This document shows, piece by piece, positions 22,388 to 31,608 of a DNA stretch of 62,000 nt. This DNA comes from Adiantum capillus-veneris (taxonomy: Eukaryota; Streptophyta; Polypodiopsida; Polypodiales; Pteridaceae): contig CM043958.1 in the NCBI GenBank assembly GCA_014529385.2, forward strand, positions 79,293,025-79,355,024. Reading direction: 5' to 3'. The notes beneath the pieces were generated by a model. The model saw only the letters and a list, made by a program, of their open reading frames with translations. It ran no database searches and was not told where the DNA came from. The stretch's first letter is position 1; each line of letters opens with the position of its first letter. The position numbers and the translations under genes were made by a program.

Positions 22388-25300
22388 ATGGCTGACAATA
22401 TTAAAGAGAGTGAAATTAATGTTGATAACTTTGATTTTGCTCATGAGCAAGCTACTAATGATGCTTCAATGCTTGTTAATTATCTTGTTTCTAGGCTTCA
22501 ACAAGCCATGGGCAATCCATCTCTCCAAAGTGAAGTGCAACGGCAGCTCCGTGCTCACGGGATTCTCCAAGCTCATCACCATGACGAGAGAACACCTAGG
22601 AAGCCTCCTTGTGAGACTACCAAAAGAGGTCTCTCTCCGATTCGGGAAGAAGAAGAGAATCCATATGAAGGGCTCAAGAACTTACTTCTTGATGATGCAT
22701 CTCCTTCCCAAAGGAGAACTCAAGAGCCTCCACCGAAGGAACGAGAAAGAAGCGAGTCTCCCGCCACCTCGGCGGAGATGGCTCCACGAAGACGGCGGGC
22801 TAAACGCTCTCCATCACCACCAAAGCGGAGAAGACCATCACACTCTTCTCCACGCCATAATTCAAAGAGGGATGATAAAAAGCAAGAGAAGAAAAAGGCG
22901 AGAAAGAGGACACCCTCTTCTCCATCTTCTTCATCCTCTTCCTCTTATGAAAGCTATGGTGAAGACGACAAAGATCAAGACAAGAAAAAGGCGAGAAAGA
23001 GGTCACCCTCTTCTCCACCTTCTTCAAATTCTTCATCTTCTGAAGAAAGTGATGGTGCAACTTTTGAACCATCAAAAAGAAGAGGCCATAGGAAATCCTA
23101 TGCCGCATGGAAGAGGTCGTCCAAGCTGAAGAAATTCAAAGAGGGAGGGAAGAGCATCTCTTTCCTTACCTATGATGGCACCTTCGGTGCTACAGACAAA
23201 GTTTTGGCCTTTATCCAGCAATTCGATGCGGCGTTTGGAGATGAGGGCTTCACGGAGTCCTCTAAGCTACGCCATGTAGCTATGCACTTTCAAAAGTCCG
23301 CCAGACAATGGTGGTCTAGCCTACGAGCCAACGGTGAAGCTCCACGAACATGGAAGGCTTTAAGAGCTTCCATTATGAAGCAGTTTTTGGCCACCGATGC
23401 CAAAGACAAAGTACTCACCGAATGGCGAAGCTTAAAGCTCTCTCCCAATGAATCCATCCACAAATATGTAGACAAGTTTTGGGACCTACAACTCAAAGCC
23501 ACTGTCTTCAAAAAGTTGGATTTTGGAGAGCAAAAGCAACAATTTTGTGCGGGCTTAACCGAAGAAATGGCGGAGTATGTCAACTCCCAAAGGCCACGTA
23601 CCATATCGGCGGTAATACACCATACTATGGTGGCCTCGCGAATCAATTTCCAAACGGGGGGTAAAAGAAATAATAAGCCCCCGGAAAACAAAGGTTCCAA
23701 TGAGCCTAAGGGGAAGGACAATGTCCAAAAGTCTCCTAAGGGCAATTCCAACAAAGCTAAAGAGAAGGGAGTTTACAAAGGAAAGAATAAACTCTCTCCT
23801 GAAGAGCTTGAGCGTTATCGTAAAGATAACCGGTGTTTCAAGTGCGGCGAACAAGGGCATGCGTACCGCGCTTGTCCCCAAAAGAACAACCGCCAAGATC
23901 CTCCTAGAGCTTCTTTGGTTGAAATCCAAGAGGAGGAGATTCACCAAACTCACCACAAAGGATCTCCTCTATGCCATGCTTGGGGAAAGGTAAGAGAACA
24001 TGATGCTTTTATTCTCTTTGACCCTGGTTCTACTCACAATTTTATATCTATGGAGTTAGCCACCAAGCTAGGCATACAATCCTACGAGATGGGAGATATC
24101 CTATCCGCAGACAGTGCCTTCAAGGGGCAAGAAGCTTCAGTCACTCCCTTAATCGGGAAATTGAGGCTTCATGTCCAAGGCTATGTGGACAAAGAGGATT
24201 TCTTTATCTCTCCTCTCAAGCATGAGGATGTAATCCTAGGGGCACCATGGTTTGACCGTGTGGCTGCCCATGTTAAATTTCCTGAAAGGAGAATCTCCTT
24301 TAAGTTCAGGGAAAAGGACATGTATATAGATGCTAGGGAAATGGGTAACACCATCCCCATTGTACATACACCAGCTTTCAACAAGTCAATAAAGAGCTCT
24401 ATTTCCGTGTACATGATTTTTGTTAAAGATTCTCAAAATGAACCTAATGCTTTAGCAAAAGAAAATAAAAGCAACCAAAAGGAATTAGAGTTATCCAATT
24501 TTCTCAAGGGGTTTCAAGATGTCTTTATTGACGACATCCCTTGTGAGCTACCTCCTAAACGAGGTAATGACGACCATGCAATTGAACTTCTTCCAGGAAG
24601 TTCACCGCCTAACAAACCTCCTTATAGAGTTTCTCAAGCTCAACAAGAGGAGATTATGCGGCAAGTGCATGAGTTAATTGAGAAGGGCATGGTTAGGCCT
24701 AGCTCATCTCCATTTTGCTCACCTGTGCTATTAGTGCAAAAGAAAGACGGCACATATCGTATGTGTGTCGACTATAGAGCACTAAATAGGATCACTATCA
24801 AGAATAGGTTTCCCGTTCCACGGGTAGAAGACCTATTTGATAAGCTACAAGGATCGACCTACTTCAGTAGGATTGACCTAAAAAGTGGCTATCATCAAAT
24901 AAGGATAGTTGATCAAGACATTGTAAAGACCGCATTTCGTACTACATTTGGTCTTTACGAATACATTGTCATGCCTTTTGGCTTGACTAATGCACCAGCC
25001 ACATTTAACCGCTTGATGGAGAAGCTGTTCAGACCTCATCGAACCTTCACTGGAGTGTTCTTTGATGATATTATCATCTACTCTAATTCATTAGAGGAAC
25101 ACAAGCAACACCTCCAGGTAATATTTCAAGTTTTAAGAGAGAATAAACTTTATGTTAATCGAAAGAAAAGTGAATTTTTCTTGCAAGAGATTCAATATTT
25201 AGGTCACATTATCTCTCAAGATGGAATCCAAATGGATCCATCCAAGTTAGAGGTAATAAAAGGATGGCCTAAACCAAGGAATCTTCATGAACTAAGAAGC

Positions 25301-27094
25301 TTTATAGGTATGTGTGCATACTATAGACGCTTCATAGAAAAGTTCTCACAAATTGCGGGACCATTACATGACCTAACAAAGAAAAATGTTAGGTATACGT
25401 GGTCTGCTAAGGAGAACAATGCTTTCGAAAAGCTTAAAGAAAAGCTTATCTCTCAACCTGTGCTTACACTACCGGATCTCTCAAAACCATTTGAGGTCCA
25501 ATGTGATGCTTGTGGTGATTGCCTTGGGGCTGTTTTGCTCCAAGAAGGGCACGCCATAGGCTATGAGAGTCGAAGGCTCGACCCTGTTGAGCAAGCTCTA
25601 GGCATATACGAAAAAGAACTCCTTGCAGTTCTACATGCCTTAGACTCATGGAAGCACTATTTATTGGGGACTCCTTTCATTCTGCGAACGGATCACCAAA
25701 GTCTTAAGTACTTCATGACGCAGACCAAGCTCTCCGACAAACAAATGAGGTGGGCAAATTTCCTTTCGCAATTTCATTTTCATATTGCTCACATTGCTGG
25801 CAAGCATAATCAAGTAGCCGATGCACTCTCAAGACGACCGAGAGTGAATGCGGTTTCCATAGCAACTCACAATGATCTATCTTTAATGATAGATGAGTAT
25901 GCTATTGATCCCGATTTTAGAGATGTGATTTCAGCCCTTGCATTAGGGAAGAAAGAAGAACCATTTACTTTACAAGATGGTTATCTTCTCTATGGCAATA
26001 GACTATGCGTTACTAACTCACTACGTGAGAAAGTAATGTATGAATCTCATGCTCCCCCATATGCGGGGCATAGAGGGATTCAGTCTACCCTAAAGGGAAT
26101 TGAAACATATTTCTATTGGCCTACCATGAAAGTGAACATACATGAGTATGTTTCCAAATGTGTGGTATGTCAAAAGACAAAATTTGATAGAGGGAAGCAA
26201 CTTGGATTGCTTCAACCCTTGCCAATCCCTAATTCACCGTGGGAGAGCATATCCATGGATTTTATCTTTGGATTGCCTAAGTCTATCCATGGGAATACGG
26301 GAATATGGACGATAGTAGACAGGTTCAGTAAACAAGCTCATTTTATACCTGTCAAAAAGACTATCAAAGCCCATCAAATGGCAACCCTCTTCATTTCACA
26401 AATTTTCAAGTACCATGGCTTGCCAATGTCCATAGTGTCGGATAGAGATCCTAGAATGACCAGTAATTTCTGGAAGGGTCTCTTTGAGAATTTAGGAACA
26501 AGGCTAAACTTCTCTTCGGCCTATCATCCACAAACTGATGGCCAAAGTGAAATAGCTAACCTAACTATTCTCGATCTACTAAAAGCCTATGTAACGGAAG
26601 TAGATCAAAGATCCCAATGGGAGAAGTACTTACCCTTAGTAGAGTATGCTTACAATAACACTGTACATACTTCTACAGGAAAAGCACCTTTCGAGGTAAT
26701 TGAGGGAAGATCAAAAAGTCCCTTGCTACTTAAGGTACATGGGAAGATCTTCGCTGCAGATGAGTATAGCCGAGACCTACAAGAATCTTTCCAAAAGATT
26801 AAGGATGCTATCTCTATCTCACAGCAAAGGCAAAAGGCTGCTGCTGACAAGCACAGAAGAGCCCAAGCCTTTAAAGAAAACGATTGGGTCTTGTTAAAGT
26901 TTCCCAAGGCTCGATTAAGGCACACGACGGGCAAGAATCCTACGGGCCACCAAAAGTACTATGCTAAACTAGCAAAAAGCCTTACAAAGGAGAGCCACCT
27001 CAAGAACCAATTAGTGAAGACCCACCGGAGATCGAGGACCACGAGGAGGTGCTGCAGCCCGAGTCCATTCTCCGACATGAAGACAAGGTATTAA
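22388..27094 (+). CDS. Element B gag-pol polyprotein (1568 codons)
   Basis: One uninterrupted frame. Order by residue: Ser/Arg/Lys-rich N-terminal region with an internal duplication of KKKARKR plus a Ser run (about 160-240); gag block (ARQWWSSLRANGEAP, about 305); CCHC knuckle (CFKCGEQGHAYRAC, about 482); protease FDPGSTHNF (about 544); RT with YRMCVDYRALN (about 790) and catalytic FFDDIIIYS (about 892); RNase H CDACGDCLGAVLL (about 1040); integrase HHCC zinc region (about 1222-1260), then catalytic Asp in SMDFIFG (about 1290), Asp in SDRDPR (about 1351) and Glu in GQSE (about 1387). After residue about 1525 the normal spacer and barrel-like region before the chromodomain is missing and the frame is shifted, so the annotated end (TTRRCC...) is out-of-frame sequence. 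All catalytic residues are intact, but the tail is damaged. Confidence 0.95.
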   Translation: MADNIKESEINVDNFDFAHEQATNDASMLVNYLVSRLQQAMGNPSLQSEVQRQLRAHGILQAHHHDERTPRKPPCETTKRGLSPIREEEENPYEGLKNLLLDDASPSQRRTQEPPPKERERSESPATSAEMAPRRRRAKRSPSPPKRRRPSHSSPRHNSKRDDKKQEKKKARKRTPSSPSSSSSSSYESYGEDDKDQDKKKARKRSPSSPPSSNSSSSEESDGATFEPSKRRGHRKSYAAWKRSSKLKKFKEGGKSISFLTYDGTFGATDKVLAFIQQFDAAFGDEGFTESSKLRHVAMHFQKSARQWWSSLRANGEAPRTWKALRASIMKQFLATDAKDKVLTEWRSLKLSPNESIHKYVDKFWDLQLKATVFKKLDFGEQKQQFCAGLTEEMAEYVNSQRPRTISAVIHHTMVASRINFQTGGKRNNKPPENKGSNEPKGKDNVQKSPKGNSNKAKEKGVYKGKNKLSPEELERYRKDNRCFKCGEQGHAYRACPQKNNRQDPPRASLVEIQEEEIHQTHHKGSPLCHAWGKVREHDAFILFDPGSTHNFISMELATKLGIQSYEMGDILSADSAFKGQEASVTPLIGKLRLHVQGYVDKEDFFISPLKHEDVILGAPWFDRVAAHVKFPERRISFKFREKDMYIDAREMGNTIPIVHTPAFNKSIKSSISVYMIFVKDSQNEPNALAKENKSNQKELELSNFLKGFQDVFIDDIPCELPPKRGNDDHAIELLPGSSPPNKPPYRVSQAQQEEIMRQVHELIEKGMVRPSSSPFCSPVLLVQKKDGTYRMCVDYRALNRITIKNRFPVPRVEDLFDKLQGSTYFSRIDLKSGYHQIRIVDQDIVKTAFRTTFGLYEYIVMPFGLTNAPATFNRLMEKLFRPHRTFTGVFFDDIIIYSNSLEEHKQHLQVIFQVLRENKLYVNRKKSEFFLQEIQYLGHIISQDGIQMDPSKLEVIKGWPKPRNLHELRSFIGMCAYYRRFIEKFSQIAGPLHDLTKKNVRYTWSAKENNAFEKLKEKLISQPVLTLPDLSKPFEVQCDACGDCLGAVLLQEGHAIGYESRRLDPVEQALGIYEKELLAVLHALDSWKHYLLGTPFILRTDHQSLKYFMTQTKLSDKQMRWANFLSQFHFHIAHIAGKHNQVADALSRRPRVNAVSIATHNDLSLMIDEYAIDPDFRDVISALALGKKEEPFTLQDGYLLYGNRLCVTNSLREKVMYESHAPPYAGHRGIQSTLKGIETYFYWPTMKVNIHEYVSKCVVCQKTKFDRGKQLGLLQPLPIPNSPWESISMDFIFGLPKSIHGNTGIWTIVDRFSKQAHFIPVKKTIKAHQMATLFISQIFKYHGLPMSIVSDRDPRMTSNFWKGLFENLGTRLNFSSAYHPQTDGQSEIANLTILDLLKAYVTEVDQRSQWEKYLPLVEYAYNNTVHTSTGKAPFEVIEGRSKSPLLLKVHGKIFAADEYSRDLQESFQKIKDAISISQQRQKAAADKHRRAQAFKENDWVLLKFPKARLRHTTGKNPTGHQKYYAKLAKSLTKESHLKNQLVKTHRRSRTTRRCCSPSPFSDMKTRY

Positions 27095-27227
27095 GAGGCG
27101 GTAAGACTATCAGACGATATCTTATTAAGTTTAAGAATTATCCTTTTGAAGATGCTAGATGGATGCAAGGCATACAATTAAAGGATAACCTAAACCTTGT
27201 CAATGCTTACAATGCTTCCCAAGAGTA
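26980..27227 (+). pseudogene. Element B chromodomain, left out of frame
   Basis: In a different frame from the polyprotein, this stretch reads KPYKGEPPQEP, LQPESILRHEDK, then IRRYLIKFKNYPFEDARW and ends with a TAA at about 27225. This is the C-terminal chromodomain type that directs chromovirus integration. The jump near 26965-26980, between AKLAK and KPYKG, removes the segment that normally joins integrase to the chromodomain. Confidence 0.8.
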
Positions 27228-27585
27228 AGCAAATGTACAAAGTGTTAAAAATGAACAAAAAAGTTTTGTCTTATAAGACTCTCTTTTTCTTGATTTGTGC
27301 ACAAAAATGAAGTAGTATGCATGCTTAGATCAAGTTTGCGGAGACGACGTCTCCCAACACCAAGTAGAGCTTGTCACTCTACTATGGAAGATTGATAGGA
27401 CTAATGTGCAGACATGCTTGCGGCAGCCTCAGGCTCTCAAGCGCCAAATGGACTAGTCATCCATTATGGAATGATGTCGTAGGGTAACATAGGGATCCTC
27501 TACCCGCTAAGAAAAGGACTCATGCATATGCTTTATCTTCTCTACACCATAGTCGAGGACGACTATGATTTCAAGAGAGAGGTAA
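27228..27585 (+). other. Element B 3' untranslated region and polypurine tract
   Basis: No gene. The purine-rich AAGAGAGAGG (about 27573-27582) just before the right LTR is the likely plus-strand primer. Confidence 0.75.
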
Positions 27586-29500
27586 TGTCATAATAATCAA
27601 TATCTAATTCTCCTAAATGATTTTCTCATATTAAACTGATCATTTAATGTGGGGAAGTGCCAAGGGAGAAAAAGCTAGAATATTGGTTAAGTTAGCAGAC
27701 CGGCCACAGTAGGGATCCAAAGGAGGGAAAATAGGGATCCAAAGGGGGGGCCATCTGCAAAAGAGCCATGTGAAACAACGGGCTAAAAAGACCCTAAGGT
27801 TCAGCCCATTAAGACTTCCAAAATGCTAAGGTTCCAAAATTCAAAGGTTGTGTCCAAAGGTCAACCTTAGGGAAAATTGGATGCATAGTGTGTGTGCTCA
27901 AAAAGTCTTCCTGCATCCCTACATGGGAGGGGGCGAGCCCCAAAGCTAGGGGATGAGAGAGAAAACCACACACACACACACAGGCTCCCTTTACACAAAG
28001 GGAATGAGGGACACATGTCAGCTCCCTAGGCCAGATGCCCACAAGGTGTGCCCAATTCCTATTAATCAATATCTAATTCTCCTAAATGATTTTCTCATAA
28101 TAATCAATATCTAATTCTCCTAAATGATTTTCTCATATTAAACTGATCATTTAATGTGGGGAAGTGCCAAGGGAGAAAAAGCTAGAATATTGGTTAAGTT
28201 AGCAGACCGGCCACAGTAGGGATCCAAAGGAGGGAAAATAGGGATCCAAAGGGGGGGCCATCTGCAAACGAGCCATGTGAAACAACGGGCTAAAAAGACC
28301 CTAAGGTTCAGCCCATTAAGACTTCCAAAATGCTAAGGTTCCAAAATTCAAAGGTTGTGTCCAAAGGTCAACCTTAGGGAAAATTGGATGCATAGTGTGT
28401 GTGCTCAAAAAGTCTTCCTGCATCCCTACATGGGAGGGGGCGAGCCCCAAAGCTAGGGGATGAGAGAGAAAACCACACACACACACACAGGCTCCCTTTA
28501 CACAAAGGGAATGAGGGACACATGTCAGCTCCCTAGGCCAGATGCCCACAAGGTGTGCCCAATTCCTATTGGAAGACCCTTGAAGTGGACCAATGAGAAT
28601 TAAGCTAGAGTAAATCTAGTTTAATTAATTTAAAAACATTTAATAAAAGAAACCAATAAGAATTAAGTGTCCTAGAAGACTATTGGGCAGTCTCCCAAGA
28701 GGTCCAATGAGGCAAAAGCCAGCCTAACTTAGCAGCTAGGGCTCGCCCAAGAGAGAGAGGGGGCTGATTCTTGCTTGGCATTCACTCTCACATTCTCACA
28801 CTGGACCATGTGTGAAGGAAAAATACTCTATCTCCTCCCAAGCTTTAATGGAGAGCTCATCACCTACTCCAAGCTTGTGAGATAGAAGCCTACATCAACA
28901 CTCTCTTGGCATGTGGATGCAAATCCAACCAAGAGCCAAGCTTCAATGCATGCTCATCTTCTCTACCAAGCTAATTACTAAGCTAAGCTATGCTAATATG
29001 AGTGATTATGTGAGGAGATGTACTTCTTTCTCGTAAGATACTTCTTTTTCCTCTCAATCTACTCTCATACCCTGCTAGCTCTCACCATCTTCGAAGGTGT
29101 GTGAGGTCTTGGGTCTGAGAACGGGGATAATTCAAGTTGTGTTTGATTAAGTGTTTTGCTTGGTGTATGAAGCTTCCATCTTCATTACACTAGCTAGTCT
29201 TGAAGGAACACAAAGAATTGTATTGTACAATGTCTCTCTTGATGGGAGAAACCATAATACAAAGCCTTTTGGAGGGGGGACCGGCTCCATGCAAATCCGG
29301 TCCTCAATTGTTGTCAATAGTTTAATTACTCTCTCTTTTGAAAGTATTGTCGATGCTATCTAACTAGGTGTTATGCTTTTTGTTGCTCTCTCCACCCAAG
29401 CACTCTTGTAATTCTCATTAGGAATCAACTCTAATGAAATGCCCACTATGTTCATGCTAAATTCCGCTACACAAAAGATTTTAGGCCATTAAATGTTACA
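27586..29500 (+). repeat. Element B 3' LTR with internal partial duplication
   Basis: The first 478 bp of the LTR occur at 27586-28063, a third start of about 35 bp (AATCAATATCTAATTCTCC onward) at 28064-28098, then an almost complete LTR to 29500. The 508 bp of extra length relative to the 5' LTR are explained by this duplication. The unit repeated is the 5' end of the LTR, so reverse-transcriptase slippage or unequal recombination is likely. Confidence 0.93.
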
Positions 29501-29505
29501 AGTCC

Positions 29506-31452
29506 AATACTAGCTATTGTAGATCCTTTGAAACCATTCGTTTTGGAAATGGATGCCAGTGACCGTGCTATTGGAGTAGTCCTATTACAAGACGGGTGGC
29601 CAATTGCATTTGAAAGCAAGAAGCTTGATGCAGCACAACAGAACTATACTTATGAATGCAAACTCTATGCAATAGTGCTTGCCTTAAAAACATGGCGACA
29701 TTATTTGTATGGTGCTCAGTTTGAGATTGTGTTTGACCATGAAAGCATCAAATGGCTTACACAACAAACTGATTTGAAGGGTCGAAAGGCCAGGTGGACT
29801 AAGATTCTTCAAGAATATGACGCCCAACTTTGATATCGTAAAGGAAGATACAATGTGGTGGCTGACGCTCTATGTCGTATGTTGGAGATCAATTCTCTCT
29901 TGTTCACGGAACTTTGTAGTGAATTTTTGGATTCTCTAAATGTCAAATATGAGCATGATGACGCATATTCCAAAGTGTGGAGCCATGTACAAATGAGGGA
30001 TCCTTCTCACTCCAATGATGGTAGTATAGCGTTAACCTCCACACATAGTTCTCCTCTGTCGAGTGATGAACTACAGTGATGGAAGCATTTCACCATCGAC
30101 AATGGGTACCTACTCCATAAGACGAGAGTTTGCGTACCGACGGACATAGACATTCGGTGCCAAATTCTGTATGAATGTCATGACAATCCAAGTGGAGGGC
30201 ACCTAGGTATTAGAAAGACTTATGCTCTCGTACGACGACAGTTTTATTGGCTAGGTTTACATGGCTTTGTTCAATATTACGTCTTGCATTTCCAAAAATA
30301 TCAAGTAAACAACGCAGAGCGCCTGAAAGCAGGAGGACTCTTACATCCTTTGGAGATTCCCCATGGTAAATGAGAAAGTATCTCTATGGATTTTATTGTG
30401 GGCTTACCAACCATTGTACGAGGTCATGACTCGGTATGGGTGGTCATAGACTAGTTGACTAAACTATGTAAGTTTATTCCAACCAAATCAACCATTAAGA
30501 CTCCAGAACTAGCCAAGTTATTTGTGGACAACCTATACAAGTTGTATGGTTTGCCAAGTAACATTGTCAGTGATCATGATCCCAAGTTTAACAGTCATTT
30601 TTGGAGGGCTGTGTTCAAATGATTGGGTACACAACTAAACCTCAGTATAACCGACCATCCAGAAACAGACGGTCAGACTGAATGAGTTAACCAAGTGCTA
30701 GAGGATATGCTACGTGCATACGTTAGCAAGAAACAGTCAGAGTGAGAAGAATATTTACCTATTTTGGAGTTTCCTACAATAGTGCTAACCATGTCACAAC
30801 TAGATTTAGTCCTTTCATGATCTTGTATGGTTTTCAACCTAGGTCACCTGTTACGGTGGGGTTGGCAACCGAAAAACTCCAACAGGTTAAGGATTTTCTC
30901 GAAGACCACATGGATATGTTGAAACTCGCTTATCACAATGTCCGACAAGTGCAAGATCGGTATAAGAAGTATGCTGATGAGAAACATCGGCAAGTTACCT
31001 TTGAGGAAGGGGAGAAAGTATTTTTATGTATGCTAGAACATTCAAAAAGTCTGAAAACTTGGCCAACACCCAAATTATCTCCACGATATTGTGGGCCTTT
31101 CAAAATACTCAAGCGAGTAGGTGATCGTGCCTACAAATTATTGCTACCTACACATTATCGTATTCATCTGGTGTTTCATGTAAGCCGTTTATGTAAGCGG
31201 TTACATGGGGACTACAATGTCATTGACCAACAGATTTTGGTTGATTTTGTTGGACCTCCTACCTTACTGCATGAACCTAAACGCATTCTCGACTATCATG
31301 ATTTACGTACGTGTCATCATGTATGTCAACAAGCCTTAATCAAGTGGAAAGATCAACTTGAGGAAGGTTCCACTTGGGAAAACATTAGTGTTCTTAAGAA
31401 GAAGTTTCTCACTTTTGTTTTCGAGGATGAAAACTCTTCTTTAAGGGGGGAG
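29506..31452 (+). pseudogene. Element A RNase H, integrase and chromodomain-like tail
   Basis: Continues element A after the B insertion. RNase H: PFVLEMDASDRAIGVVLLQD, KLYAIVLALKTWRHYL, then a stop at 29831. Integrase: zinc region GGHLGIRKTY with the second pair partly lost (VLHFQKYQ), catalytic Asp in SMDFIVG, Asp in SDHDPKF, Glu in GQTE; in-frame stops at about 30372, 30452, 30620, 30683 and 30743. From 30742 a 237-codon frame carries the GPF-type block (CGPFKILKRVGDRAYKL) and a chromodomain-like end (ALIKWKDQLEEGSTWEN). Several stops replace Trp or Arg codons. Confidence 0.9.
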
Positions 31453-31455
31453 TAA

Positions 31456-31608
31456 TGTCAGGACAAGGGCAAGACCGGACTAGACAAGGGCAAGGCCGGG
31501 CTAGGAAGTGTGGAAAGGGAGTCCAACTAGGACAAAGGGCTAGGAGCCATGCTATATAGTGGGAGGTTGGGAGGTGGACTCCAAGGCACTAGTTTCCCTA
31601 GTCTCACA
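31456..31608 (+). repeat. Element A 3' LTR
   Basis: Begins TGTCAGGACAAGGGC and shares TATATAGTGGGAGGTTGGG and the CTAGTCTCACA end with the 5' LTR. It has about 20 bp more of a GGCAAGGCCGGG-like duplication near its start. Polypurine tract at 31443-31455. Confidence 0.85.

Larger units (their letters stand above)
20564..29500 (+). mobile_element. Ty3/gypsy chromovirus B, recently inserted
   Basis: LTRs at 20564-21970 (1407 bp) and 27586-29500 (1915 bp, partly duplicated), a perfect 5-bp target duplication, an initiator-tRNA-Met-type primer-binding site, a purine tract before the right LTR, and a single long gag-pol frame. The two LTRs differ at only about half a dozen positions by eye outside the duplication, so insertion was recent on an evolutionary scale. 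A solo LTR of the same family sits at 41248-42862. Confidence 0.95.
16894..31608 (+). mobile_element. Ty3/gypsy chromovirus A, host of element B
   Basis: Short LTRs (16894-17023 and 31456-31608) begin TGTCAGGACAAG and end CTCACA. The flanking five bases are GTACA (left) and TTACA (right), a target duplication with one difference. A primer-binding-like site follows the left LTR and the polypurine tract AAGGGGGGAGTAA precedes the right. Internal order is gag, protease, reverse transcriptase, [insertion of B at 20564-29500], RNase H, integrase, chromodomain-like tail. Numerous stops and deletions. Confidence 0.88.

Noticed and set aside
22380-23129. A 249-codon frame overlapping the start of element B gag-pol
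   Set aside because: It is an out-of-frame shadow of the Ser/Arg/Lys-rich gag region, whose biased composition removes stops in other frames.
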